64,000 bases of DNA from Pandoraea norimbergensis (GTDB lineage Bacteria > Pseudomonadota > Gammaproteobacteria > Burkholderiales > Burkholderiaceae). Positions 25,270 through 34,010 of this stretch are shown here, one piece after another (within the stretch, counting starts at the first letter, position 1; each line of letters opens with the position of its first letter). The notes under the pieces were generated by a model. The model was not told the DNA's origin, searched no databases, and saw only the letters and a list, made by a program, of their open reading frames with translations. The position numbers were made by a program, and so were the translations under genes. The stretch covers positions 124,001 to 188,000 of the forward strand of contig NZ_CP013480.3 in assembly GCF_001465545.3 (NCBI RefSeq), written 5' to 3'.

Positions 25270-27692
25270 GCGACGATCTGCAAAACGCCTCGCTGCTCGA
25301 TCTGTTCCGCATGGAGACGGAGACGCAGGCACAAGTGCTCGGCGACGGACTGCTCGCGCTGGAGCGCACGCCGACCGACGCCACACGGCTTGAGGCGTGT
25401 ATGCGCGCGGCGCACTCGCTCAAGGGGGCGGCACGCATTGTCGGCGTCGATGCTGGCGTGGCGCTCGCTCACGTGCTCGAAGACGCCTTTGTCGCGGCAC
25501 AACGCGGCACGCTCCGGCTGGACACCGCTTACATCGACAAGCTGTTGCAGGGTGTCGATCTGCTCATGCGCATGGCGCACCCACCGGGCGGCGACATGGG
25601 TTGGGCGCAAGGCGCAGGCAAAGCGGAGATCGACACGTTTGTCGCCACACTGACGGCGCAACTGGCCGAGTTGCCCGAGAACACCACGGGCAGCGCCTCC
25701 GAAGCGTTCGACTACGCGAGCTATGGCTTGTCGTCGCAGGACGTGTCGCCCGTTACACCCGCACTGTCGGCGTCATTGACCGAGATCGGGCAGACCCAAG
25801 CGACCGGTGAGGCGATTCCGCCTGCATTGGCATCGCTGACTGAATTGCATCAACCCCATGAGGCCGACAGCATCATGGGACTGCCGGGTGGATACGACAC
25901 CGACGACCGGCATGACGTGGGCGAAGGCGACAATGCTGCCCGCGCGTTGCGCGTGTCGGCCGATACGTTGAACCGCCTGCTGCGGTTGTCGAGCGAAGCG
26001 CTCGTCGCCTCGCGCTGGTCGCAACCGTTTGCACAATCGTTGCAGCGTCTGAAGCGTCATCAGCACGAAGCGGGCGAAGCACTCGACCGCATGAGCACGG
26101 CATTGACGCACGCCGCCAGCACCGATGAAGACCGCCAGACGTTATTGAGTGCGCTGGCGGACCTGCGCCGTGCGCTCGGCGTCGGCAGTCAGTTGCTCGG
26201 CGAGCAACTGCACGAACTCGATCAGTTCGATCGCCGCTCAACCCAACTCTCGCAGCGCCTCTACGACGAAGCACTCGCCTGCCGGATGCGCCCGCTCGGC
26301 GACCGGCTGGGTGGCTTCGCCCGCATGGTGCGCGATCTCGGCCGCTCGCTCGGCAAGCCCGCGCAGCTCGATATTCGCGGTGCGGATACGCAGGTCGATC
26401 GCGACATTCTCGATCAGCTTGAAGCGCCGCTTGGTCACTTGCTGCGTAACGCCGTCGATCACGGGCTGGAAAGTCAGGCACAACGCCTCGCAGCGGGCAA
26501 ACCGGCGCAAGGCAAAATTACGCTCAGTGCACGCCATAGCGCTGGGCTGCTGCTGGTGAGCGTCGCCGACGACGGCGCAGGTATCGATCTCGACCGGGTG
26601 CGCGATGCGGTCGTGGCGCGCGGTCTGGTGACGATGGAAACGGCGCAGCGGCTCGACGACAACGAACTGCTCGAATTCCTGATGCTCCCCGGCTTTACGC
26701 TGCGCGACACCGTGACCGATGTGTCGGGGCGAGGCGTGGGACTGGACGCCGTGCGCGCGATGGTCGCTGCCGTGCGCGGCACGGTTCGCATCGAACATTC
26801 ACCGGGGCGCGGCACGAAGTTCGTATTGCAACTGCCGCTTACGTTGTCGGTGGTGCGCAGCCTGCTCGTGGAGATTGGCGGCGAATCCTATGCGTTGCCG
26901 CTGGCGAGTCTGTCGCGCACGCTTGCCCTCGCGCCCGAGCACATCGAAATGCTGGAAGGCCGACCGCACTTCACGCTCGACGGCCGTCAGATCGGTGTCG
27001 TCAGCGCGCGGCAGGTGCTTTACGGCAGCGAGCCGGTTGCGGCCCCCGGTGCCCAACCGGTCGTGGTGATCGGCGACGGCGAGGCGCGTTACGGACTGGC
27101 CGTCGACAAGTTTCTCGGTGAGCGCATGCTCGTTGTGCAGCCGCTCGATGCGCGTCTGGGCAAGCTGCCGAACATTGCCGCTGGTGCGCTGGCCGAAGAC
27201 GGCACACCGTTGCTCATCATCGATCCGGCCGACTTGTTGCGCTCGATCGCAAAGGCCGTAGAGACCGGCTCGCTGGAGCGTCTGCCTGCCCGTGCGGCGC
27301 AGGGCGGCGTGGCGGTGCGCAAGCGCGTGCTGGTGGTCGACGACTCCTTGACCGTGCGCGAACTCGAACGCAAACTGCTGGCCGCGCGCGGCTACGACGT
27401 GAGTGTGGCCGTCGATGGCATGGACGGCTGGAATGCTGTGCGCAGCGAGACGTTCGACATGGTGATTACCGATGTCGATATGCCGCGCATGGACGGCATC
27501 GAGCTCGTGACGCTGATCAAGCGCGACGCGCGCACGGCGGATTTGCCGGTCATGATCGTTTCATACAAAGATCGCGAGGAGGATCGTCAGCGCGGGCTCG
27601 ATGCCGGTGCGGATTACTATCTCGCGAAGGGCAGTTTCCACGACGACGCGCTCCTGCGTGCCGTGGTGGATCTCATCGGGGAGGCGCAGTGA
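25266..27692 (+). CDS. wspE: Hybrid CheA-type histidine kinase WspE
   Basis: 808 aa. Domains in order: Hpt with phosphorylatable His50 in RAAHSLKGAARIVG; a linker; dimerisation; a HATPase domain with the N box LLRNAVDHGLESQ, VADDGAGID and SGRGVGLDAVR; a CheW regulatory domain (about 555-670); and a C-terminal receiver with VLVVDDSLTVREL and acceptor Asp736 in VITDVDMPRMDG. It should phosphorylate WspR and WspF. Length and fusion match WspE. It overlaps wspD by four bases. Confidence 0.94.
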   Translation: MSDDLQNASLLDLFRMETETQAQVLGDGLLALERTPTDATRLEACMRAAHSLKGAARIVGVDAGVALAHVLEDAFVAAQRGTLRLDTAYIDKLLQGVDLLMRMAHPPGGDMGWAQGAGKAEIDTFVATLTAQLAELPENTTGSASEAFDYASYGLSSQDVSPVTPALSASLTEIGQTQATGEAIPPALASLTELHQPHEADSIMGLPGGYDTDDRHDVGEGDNAARALRVSADTLNRLLRLSSEALVASRWSQPFAQSLQRLKRHQHEAGEALDRMSTALTHAASTDEDRQTLLSALADLRRALGVGSQLLGEQLHELDQFDRRSTQLSQRLYDEALACRMRPLGDRLGGFARMVRDLGRSLGKPAQLDIRGADTQVDRDILDQLEAPLGHLLRNAVDHGLESQAQRLAAGKPAQGKITLSARHSAGLLLVSVADDGAGIDLDRVRDAVVARGLVTMETAQRLDDNELLEFLMLPGFTLRDTVTDVSGRGVGLDAVRAMVAAVRGTVRIEHSPGRGTKFVLQLPLTLSVVRSLLVEIGGESYALPLASLSRTLALAPEHIEMLEGRPHFTLDGRQIGVVSARQVLYGSEPVAAPGAQPVVVIGDGEARYGLAVDKFLGERMLVVQPLDARLGKLPNIAAGALAEDGTPLLIIDPADLLRSIAKAVETGSLERLPARAAQGGVAVRKRVLVVDDSLTVRELERKLLAARGYDVSVAVDGMDGWNAVRSETFDMVITDVDMPRMDGIELVTLIKRDARTADLPVMIVSYKDREEDRQRGLDAGADYYLAKGSFHDDALLRAVVDLIGEAQ

Positions 27693-28705
27693 TGAAGATC
27701 GGTATCGTGAACGATTCGGTCATCGCCGTGGAAGCGCTACGTCGTACGCTTGCACAGCGCCCGGGGCTGGAAGTGGCCTGGGTGGCTTACGACGGTGCGC
27801 AGGCGGTGTCGATGTGTGCACCGGTGCCGCCGGATCTCGTGCTGATGGATCTGGTGATGCCGGTGATGGACGGTGTGGCGGCCACGCGCGAAATCATGCG
27901 CCGCACGCCGTGCCCGATTCTGATCGTGACGTCCGATGTGGGCCATCACGCAAGTCTGGTGTTCGACGCGATGGGCGCTGGTGCTGTGGACGCGGTCGAC
28001 ACGCCGGTGCTGGGCGGTTCCGATCTGGCGCGTCCGGCGTCGTCCCTGCTTGCCAAGATCGATGCGGTGGCCGCACAACAGGCCGAGGCCAACGCCGTCG
28101 TGCCGGTCGCCCCCATCGCGCCGCCGATAACGCCGCGCACCGACGCACTGATCGCCATCGGCGCATCGGCGGGTGGGCCGGCCGCGCTAGCGACATTGCT
28201 TGGCCGGTTGCCTGCGAATTTTGCGGCCGGGGTGATCGTCGTCCAGCACGTGGACGACGCGTTTGCGCCCGGCATGGCAGCATGGCTCGATCAGCAGACG
28301 CCGCTCACCGTGCGGCTGGCGCAAGCAGGCGACCGACCGCTGGCGGGAGAAGTGCTGCTCGCGGGCGGCAACCGGCATTTGCGACTGGACGCAAGCGGGC
28401 GTTGCGCGTATTCGGACGAACCCAAGAGCGCCGTGTACCGGCCCTCCATCGATGTATTTCTGCAAAGCGTGGCCGAGTGCTGGCGCGCCCGTGCGGTGGG
28501 CGTGCTGCTCACCGGTATGGGGCGCGACGGCGCGGCCGGGCTGGGTGCCATGCGCACGCGCGGCTTCATCACCATCGCGCAGGATCGCGCGACGAGTGCC
28601 GTGTATGGCATGCCCAAGGCGGCAGCGGAGGCTGGCGCGGCTTCCGAAATCTTGCCGCTCACGATCATCGCGCCGCAATTGATTACGCTGTTTGGCACTG
28701 TTTGA
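27692..28705 (+). CDS. wspF: CheB-type methylesterase WspF
   Basis: 337 aa. The receiver (about 1-115) has acceptor Asp53 in LMDLVMPVMDG. The methylesterase domain has Ser159 (IGASAGGPA), His186 (VVQHVDDAFAPGM) and Asp279 (TGMGRDGAAG), so the catalytic triad is intact. ATG 27692 shares one base with the wspE stop (TGATG) and has GGGGAGG upstream; the GTG three bases earlier is less likely. It demethylates WspA and damps signalling. Loss of wspF in relatives gives wrinkly colonies. Confidence 0.93.
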   Translation: MKIGIVNDSVIAVEALRRTLAQRPGLEVAWVAYDGAQAVSMCAPVPPDLVLMDLVMPVMDGVAATREIMRRTPCPILIVTSDVGHHASLVFDAMGAGAVDAVDTPVLGGSDLARPASSLLAKIDAVAAQQAEANAVVPVAPIAPPITPRTDALIAIGASAGGPAALATLLGRLPANFAAGVIVVQHVDDAFAPGMAAWLDQQTPLTVRLAQAGDRPLAGEVLLAGGNRHLRLDASGRCAYSDEPKSAVYRPSIDVFLQSVAECWRARAVGVLLTGMGRDGAAGLGAMRTRGFITIAQDRATSAVYGMPKAAAEAGAASEILPLTIIAPQLITLFGTV

Positions 28706-28718
28706 CAGGACGCACATC

Positions 28719-29765
28719 ATGACAACAACCCCACGCCAACCCACGCCGCCCGCCGCTCTGCCGACCGGCTCCGAGAGCAGCCTGAACGATTCGTCGGCGA
28801 TGGTGTTGCTTGTCGACGATCAGGCGATGGTCGGGGAAGCGATTCGCCGCGCGCTGGCAGGCGAGCCGAACATCGACTTCCACTATTGTTCGAATCCCGA
28901 CGAAGCGCTTCGCGTGGCCGAACAAACGCGCCCGACCGTGATTCTTCAGGATCTGGTGATGCCGGGCACCGACGGCCTGTCGCTGGTACGGCAGTACCGG
29001 TCGAGCCCGCTCACGCGCGATATTCCGATCATCGTGCTCTCGACCAAAGAAGAGTCGACCATCAAGCGCGAAGCGTTCGCGGCCGGTGCGAACGACTATC
29101 TGGTCAAGCTGCCCGACACCATCGAACTGGTCGCGCGCCTGCGCTATCACTCGCGCTCGTACATGAACCTGCTGCAACGCGACGAGGCTTACCGGGCGCT
29201 GCGCGAGAGCCAGCAGCAATTGCTCGAAACGAATCTGGAACTGCAACGGCTCACGCATTCCGACGGGCTCACCGGGCTGGCCAATCGCCGGTACTTCGAC
29301 GAGTACTTCGGTGCCGAGTGGCGCCGTGCACTGCGTGAGCAGCGCGAGCTGGCGCTGTTGATGATCGACGTCGACAACTTCAAGATCTATAACGACACCT
29401 ATGGCCACATCGCGGGCGACGACGTGTTGCGCCGTGTGGCCCAGACGCTGGCCGATTCGGCGACGCGTCCCGCCGATCTGGCCGCGCGCTTCGGCGGCGA
29501 AGAGTTCGTGATGGTGTTGCCGAATACGTCATCGGCCGGGGCCGCGATCATTGCGGAGAAGGTGCGCGCGCAGATCGATGCGATGGGTATTCCGCACGTC
29601 GGCTCGGCCAACGGCCGCAATGTGACGATCAGTCTCGGCGGCGCGGCGCTGGTGCCGCGCACGCACATGGCGTCGACCTCGCTCATCGAGTCGGCGGATC
29701 TGGCGCTCTACCGCGCCAAGCAACAGGGCAAGAATCGGGTGGAGATGCAGCCGGGCGTCGCGTGA
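28719..29765 (+). CDS. wspR: Response-regulator diguanylate cyclase WspR
   Basis: 348 aa, the usual WspR length. The receiver has acceptor Asp78 (ILQDLVMPGTDG). A helical stalk (about 150-178) joins it to a GGDEF domain with the active motif FGGEEF (259-263). The inhibitory I-site is present as RPAD (250-253), five residues before it. It makes c-di-GMP when phosphorylated by WspE, promoting biofilm and adhesion. AGGA lies about 8 bases before ATG 28719. It is the last gene of the operon. Confidence 0.94.
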   Translation: MTTTPRQPTPPAALPTGSESSLNDSSAMVLLVDDQAMVGEAIRRALAGEPNIDFHYCSNPDEALRVAEQTRPTVILQDLVMPGTDGLSLVRQYRSSPLTRDIPIIVLSTKEESTIKREAFAAGANDYLVKLPDTIELVARLRYHSRSYMNLLQRDEAYRALRESQQQLLETNLELQRLTHSDGLTGLANRRYFDEYFGAEWRRALREQRELALLMIDVDNFKIYNDTYGHIAGDDVLRRVAQTLADSATRPADLAARFGGEEFVMVLPNTSSAGAAIIAEKVRAQIDAMGIPHVGSANGRNVTISLGGAALVPRTHMASTSLIESADLALYRAKQQGKNRVEMQPGVA

Positions 29766-29825
29766 TACGCGATGCGTGACGTGTGAAGCGCGATTCGCTG
29801 GCCTGAAACAGCCTGAGGAGGTGGC

Positions 29826-30563
29826 ATGACCTTCGAACTGTTCTATTGGCCGGGCCTGCAAGGGCGCGGTGAGTTTGTCCGGCTGGCCTTCGAAGCGACC
29901 GGCACGCCGTTCGTGGAAATCGTGCAAGGTGACGGGCCGGGACAGGGCATGGACGGCATGCTTCACACGATGGACGACCCCGCCTGCATCGATCCGCCCT
30001 TCGCGCCGCCGTTCCTGCGCGCGGACGGCGAATTGATCGGCCAGACAGCCAATATCCTCGCGTTTCTGGGGCCGGTACTCGGTCTCGTCGGCGAATCGCC
30101 ACGCGCCCGCCGCTTCGTCAATCAGTTGCAACTCACGCTCGCCGATCTCGTCGCCGAAGTGCACGACGGCCACCATCCGATCTCCAGCAGGCGCTATTAC
30201 AGCAACCAACGGGCCGAGGCGCGCAAGCGCACCGCCGAGTTGATCGACTATCGCCTGCCCAAGTTCTTCGATTATTTCGAGCGCGTGCTGGCCAATAATC
30301 CACACGCTGGTGGATGGCTCTCAGAGGGCGCGACGTCATACGCCGATCTGTCGTTGTTTCAACTGATTGCCGGGTTGAATTACGCATTCCCGCGCGCAAT
30401 GGCGGGTTTTGCGAAGGCGTATCCGCGTTGTCAGGGCGTGCACGACGGCGTTGCACGGCAACCCCGTATCGCGGCGTATCTGAAGTCGCCGCGACGCATC
30501 CCGTTCAATACGACGGGCATCTTCCGGCATTACAAGGAACTGGACCGCGCGTCGCCGTTCTGA
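29826..30563 (+). CDS. Glutathione S-transferase family protein
   Basis: 245 aa with a thioredoxin-like N-terminal domain (FELFYWPGLQGRGEFVRLAF, Tyr7 as probable catalytic residue, then GELIGQTANILAFLG) and a helical C-terminal domain. Its form resembles the sigma/alpha-like GSTs. GAGGAGGTGGC provides a strong ribosome site. It starts 60 bases after wspR with no terminator between, so read-through from the Wsp operon is possible although no functional link is known. Confidence 0.85.
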   Translation: MTFELFYWPGLQGRGEFVRLAFEATGTPFVEIVQGDGPGQGMDGMLHTMDDPACIDPPFAPPFLRADGELIGQTANILAFLGPVLGLVGESPRARRFVNQLQLTLADLVAEVHDGHHPISSRRYYSNQRAEARKRTAELIDYRLPKFFDYFERVLANNPHAGGWLSEGATSYADLSLFQLIAGLNYAFPRAMAGFAKAYPRCQGVHDGVARQPRIAAYLKSPRRIPFNTTGIFRHYKELDRASPF

Positions 30564-30573
30564 CGCGCACTGC

Positions 30574-31140
30574 CTACTCGGGCAGCGTGGTGTCGCCCGC
30601 GTTGAGCGGGCGTTGCATGAGCACGGTATCGACCCAGCGGCCAAACTTGAAGCCGACGGATTTGAGCGTACCTGCGTGCACGAAACCACACGATGCGTGC
30701 AGACCCAGTGATGCCGCATTGCCGCTATCGCCCACGTTCGCGATCAGTTGCCGCCACGGCCCGCCCTCGCAGCGCGCGATGAGCGCGAGCAACAGCGTGC
30801 GGCCCACGCCCTGTCCGATGGCATCGGGGGCGAGATACACCGAATCTTCCAGCGTGAAACGATAGGCCGAGCGCGGCCGGTAATGCGTGGCATACGCATA
30901 GCCGAGGACTTTGCCATCGCGCTCTGCAACCAGATACGGCAACCCAGCATCGATCACCTTGGCGCACCGTGCGTGCATCTCCGCCTGACCCGGTGGCACC
31001 TCTTCGAACGAGGCCGAACCGTTCAGCACGTGGTGGGCATAGATGGTCGTGATAGCGGGGAGATCGTCGTCGCGCACGGGGCGAACGACGCAAGCGACGA
31101 GCGCCTTCTCAGTGGGAGCAGGCACGGGAGCGGAGGTCAT
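30574..31140 (-). CDS. GNAT acetyltransferase, phosphinothricin-type
   Basis: About 188 aa from MTSAPVPAP. It has the Pat/Bar-like order: VRPVRDDDLPAITTIYAHHV, NGSASFEEVPP, GYAYATHYRPRSAY, the CoA loop GQGVGRTLL and ASLGLHASCGFVHAGTLKSV. Members acetylate phosphinothricin or methionine sulfone/sulfoximine. ATGs at 31140 and 31155 are both possible, and neither has a clear ribosome site. It is convergent with the GST gene (10 bases apart). Confidence 0.85.
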   Translation of the reverse strand: MTSAPVPAPTEKALVACVVRPVRDDDLPAITTIYAHHVLNGSASFEEVPPGQAEMHARCAKVIDAGLPYLVAERDGKVLGYAYATHYRPRSAYRFTLEDSVYLAPDAIGQGVGRTLLLALIARCEGGPWRQLIANVGDSGNAASLGLHASCGFVHAGTLKSVGFKFGRWVDTVLMQRPLNAGDTTLPE

Positions 31141-31186
31141 GGCGAGCAACGGCATACGGACGTTCGGCAGCAAAGGCGCTTACGGT

Positions 31187-31216
31187 GGGCAGGGTGGGTA
31201 CGGTGGGTGGGGTGGG
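31187..31216 (+). other. Potential G-quadruplex
   Basis: Six runs of three or four G within 30 bases (31187, 31192, 31196, 31205, 31209, 31214), with loops of 1-6 bases, satisfy the canonical G4 rule. The block is built from a GGTGGG-type repeat and lies 47 bases upstream of the leftward GNAT gene, in its probable leader or promoter. Confidence 0.5.
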
Positions 31217-31325
31217 CAGAGATGACTGGCATCCCCGCCCGAAACATTGCCGCAGTTTGCGCTGCACCGGTCCATAAGAAAAGCTTGTGATGGTTATGAC
31301 ATGCATAAGCATCGCTTTGAGGTGA

Positions 31326-32744
31326 CTACGCGTGACCGGTCGGTGCCGGGGCGCTGTCCACACCGTCGGTACGGTCCGGGTGCGGTACGGGTTCGGCGTT
31401 CATGGTATCGAGCCGCTGCCGCACGAAACCGATGTGCTCGCGCAGCACGTAGAACTGGTCGGCATACGCGAGCGGAATCTTCAGCCGGTTCACCGCTGCC
31501 TCGATCGCGTCGAGCCGGTGACGCAGGCTCTTGTACTCGGTGTGGGCATCGTCGGCGAGCGCCTCACGCTCCAGCGCAATGAGCGCGCCATACCAGCGAT
31601 ACAGCCGCGATTTCACGCGCCAGCTATACAGCGACGGCACCAGCCGGAACGCCGGGATCAGCACCACAATGATCGGTACGAGCAGCACGACGATACGGTC
31701 GGCGAGGCTCGCCACCCAGAACGGCAGATGCCGGTACAGGAAGCCCTTGCCTGACTTGTAGTAGCGCGCGGCGTCGTCGGAGAGCGGAAATTCGTGCACT
31801 TGCGACGACGGGAATTCGTCGGCGCGTTGCAGCAGGTTGGCCTTGCCGTGCACTTCGCGGGCGGCTTCGATCAGCAGATCGGAGAGCGCCGGGTGCAGGC
31901 TGTCGCGCGCCACGAGTTCGACCGTGGGGCTGATGACATGCACCGGCTGCGCGGGCAAATTCTTGCCGAGATCGAACACGCCGCGCGGCAGCGTCAATTG
32001 ATTCAGATAGGTGAAGCGGCGTGTGTAGGCGTCGGCTTGTGCAAAGTCCATCAACCGCACGCCGGGGGTGCGTATCAGCTTGCCCATTGTCGGGCCGGTG
32101 GCGGTATCGCCCGAGAGCATGGCGGCGTCGACGCGGCCATCGACGAGCGCCTGCGCGGCTTCCTGCCCGTCGTACGAAGTCAGGTCAGTCGGGCCGCCCG
32201 GCTCGATGCCGTTCGCTTTGAGCAAGGCGAGCGCCAGCGCGCGGGCACCGCTGCCTTCGCGGCCGATGGCGATGCGTTTGCCGGTGAAGTCGGAGAGTTT
32301 GGTGACGCGCGGGCCGCGATAAAACACGGAAATCGGCGCGTAAAACACGCTGCCGAGCGAGACGAGGCCATCGATGTCGAGCTCACCCGACACGCCGCCC
32401 TGTACGAGACCCAGATCGACATTCTGCTTGCTGTCCGCCAGACGCTCCACATTCTGGCGCGAGCCTTCGGAGGTCAGTACGTTGAGCGTGATGTCGTTGC
32501 GCGCAAGGATCGTCTTGTAGCGCTGCGCGGCGTTCCAGAACGAACTGCCTTCCGGTCCGGCACTGATCGTGATGGTGCGTGGCGGGGCGGGCTGTACGAG
32601 CCACACGGCGAGCCAGATGGCCGCGATGGCGACAAGCACGACGGGGCCGAAGGAGACGGCGAGGTCGCGCCAGGAGATCGCGACAAAGCGCGCACGCAGT
32701 CGTTTGTGGGCAGGCCCGGAGGGTTGGTTCTCGTCGGTCGTCAT
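31326..32744 (-). CDS. TAXI family TRAP substrate-binding protein, membrane-anchored
   Basis: 472 aa. A cytoplasmic N-terminus and one TM helix (about 30-52) precede a TAXI binding domain (about 58-335: TISAGPEGSSFWNAAQRYKT, VDLGLVQGGVSG, IAIGREGSGARALALALLKA). A second hydrophobic helix (about 345-370) and a helical cytoplasmic tail follow. No TRAP membrane components (DctQ/M) are adjacent. This orphan form with an added tail is known in Burkholderiales but its role is unclear. The ATG at 32744 begins MTTDENQ. Confidence 0.85.
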   Translation of the reverse strand: MTTDENQPSGPAHKRLRARFVAISWRDLAVSFGPVVLVAIAAIWLAVWLVQPAPPRTITISAGPEGSSFWNAAQRYKTILARNDITLNVLTSEGSRQNVERLADSKQNVDLGLVQGGVSGELDIDGLVSLGSVFYAPISVFYRGPRVTKLSDFTGKRIAIGREGSGARALALALLKANGIEPGGPTDLTSYDGQEAAQALVDGRVDAAMLSGDTATGPTMGKLIRTPGVRLMDFAQADAYTRRFTYLNQLTLPRGVFDLGKNLPAQPVHVISPTVELVARDSLHPALSDLLIEAAREVHGKANLLQRADEFPSSQVHEFPLSDDAARYYKSGKGFLYRHLPFWVASLADRIVVLLVPIIVVLIPAFRLVPSLYSWRVKSRLYRWYGALIALEREALADDAHTEYKSLRHRLDAIEAAVNRLKIPLAYADQFYVLREHIGFVRQRLDTMNAEPVPHPDRTDGVDSAPAPTGHA

Positions 32745-32816
32745 CGGCAGGCAGGAATATCCAACACCCGGCCGATGATACGCCATCTGCGGTGAGTGCC
32801 CCGTGTCATTGCCCGA

Positions 32817-33737
32817 TCAGCGCTGGGCCAGACTCTGCGCGAGTTGCTTCCAGAGGTGATCGGCTGCGGGGGAAAGCCGACGACCGACCCGCGTCATCAT
32901 CTGGCTGGAGAAACCGGTCGCGATCGGGTGATCGATGGGGACCGCGACGAGTTCGCCCAGTTCGATGCCGCGCCGCGCGGTAACCGCCGACATGAAGGCG
33001 ACACCGAGTCCGGCGGCTGCCAGCGTTTGCGCGGTGTTGAACAGGTCGACCCGATACGCCGGAATAACGTTGAGCCGCACGGTTTCGAGCACGGAGTGGA
33101 CGAAGTGCTGCACGCCGTAGGCCTCTGTCATGAAGATCAGCCGCTCGTTGGCTAACTCCGTGGGCGGCACGCTCGCCATGGTGGCAAACCGGTGCGAGGG
33201 CGCGACCACCGCGCATAACGGCTTCGCAGCGAACGGGTGAATCCGCATGGCGGGGTCGTCCGCCGAGCGCACGCACAGGCCGATGTCGACCACGTCGTCG
33301 CGCACGAGCGAGAGCACCACAGGCGTGGGGCCGGAGCGTATCTCGACGAGGATGTCCGGATACGTCATCGAGAAGCGTTGCAGGGCGCGCGCGATCAGGT
33401 TGCCGATAAAGCCTTCCCCTACACCGATGGCGACCCGTCCGCGCTTCAGATGCCGGTACTCCTCCAGCCGTGCCGAGAGGTCGCGCTGGCGGCGTTGCCC
33501 GTCGCGGTAGTAGTCGATCAGCACCTGACCGATCTCGGTCACGCTCACGTTACGTCCGCGCCGCTCGATGAGCGGGAAGCGCAGTTTGCGCTCCAGTGCA
33601 GCGATCTGGCGGCTGACGACCGACGGGTTCACGCCGAGCGATTCGGCCGCCATGCGCACGCCGCCCGTGCTCGCAATCTCGGTGAGGTACTTGAGCGGAC
33701 GCTCACCGATCTCGTCCATCCATGCGTCGTTCGTCAT
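32817..33737 (-). CDS. LysR family transcriptional regulator
   Basis: 306 aa from MTNDAWMDEIGERPLKYLTE. The HTH (about 14-72) contains GGVRMAAESLGVNPSVVSRQ. The effector domain begins near 100 (RVAIGVGEGFIGNLIARALQ). It is divergent from the M20D amidohydrolase-MHS transporter pair and is their likely regulator. Confidence 0.9.
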   Translation of the reverse strand: MTNDAWMDEIGERPLKYLTEIASTGGVRMAAESLGVNPSVVSRQIAALERKLRFPLIERRGRNVSVTEIGQVLIDYYRDGQRRQRDLSARLEEYRHLKRGRVAIGVGEGFIGNLIARALQRFSMTYPDILVEIRSGPTPVVLSLVRDDVVDIGLCVRSADDPAMRIHPFAAKPLCAVVAPSHRFATMASVPPTELANERLIFMTEAYGVQHFVHSVLETVRLNVIPAYRVDLFNTAQTLAAAGLGVAFMSAVTARRGIELGELVAVPIDHPIATGFSSQMMTRVGRRLSPAADHLWKQLAQSLAQR

Positions 33738-33829
33738 CTCTGCTTCACTGTCCCGTTCGAGCGATTTCGTTCCCAAGGCGGCTGCCGTAGCGCTCACCAC
33801 CCCAGATGCTGCATAAATGAACGAAATTC

Positions 33830-33855
33830 ACCATAAATCTTTGATTTGTGATGGT
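33830..33855. promoter_or_regulatory. Imperfect palindrome between LysR and amidohydrolase genes
   Basis: ACCAT-AAATC pairs with GATTT and ATGGT, interrupted by GTG, in AT-rich DNA about 95 bases from the LysR start and 155 from the amidohydrolase start. It is a candidate operator for the divergent pair. Confidence 0.35.
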
Positions 33856-34010
33856 TTTCTGGATCGTAGCCGCAACAAATCTCCCGACGTCATGCCGTCA
33901 ATTGTTGCTTTGAGAGCAACATTTTGGACGGGTTTGCGTCATGGGTGGGAATTTTCGTCGGTGCAATACTCCGCTACTTCGCGGTATTCAAAAATAGAGA
34001 GGAGCCCCCG

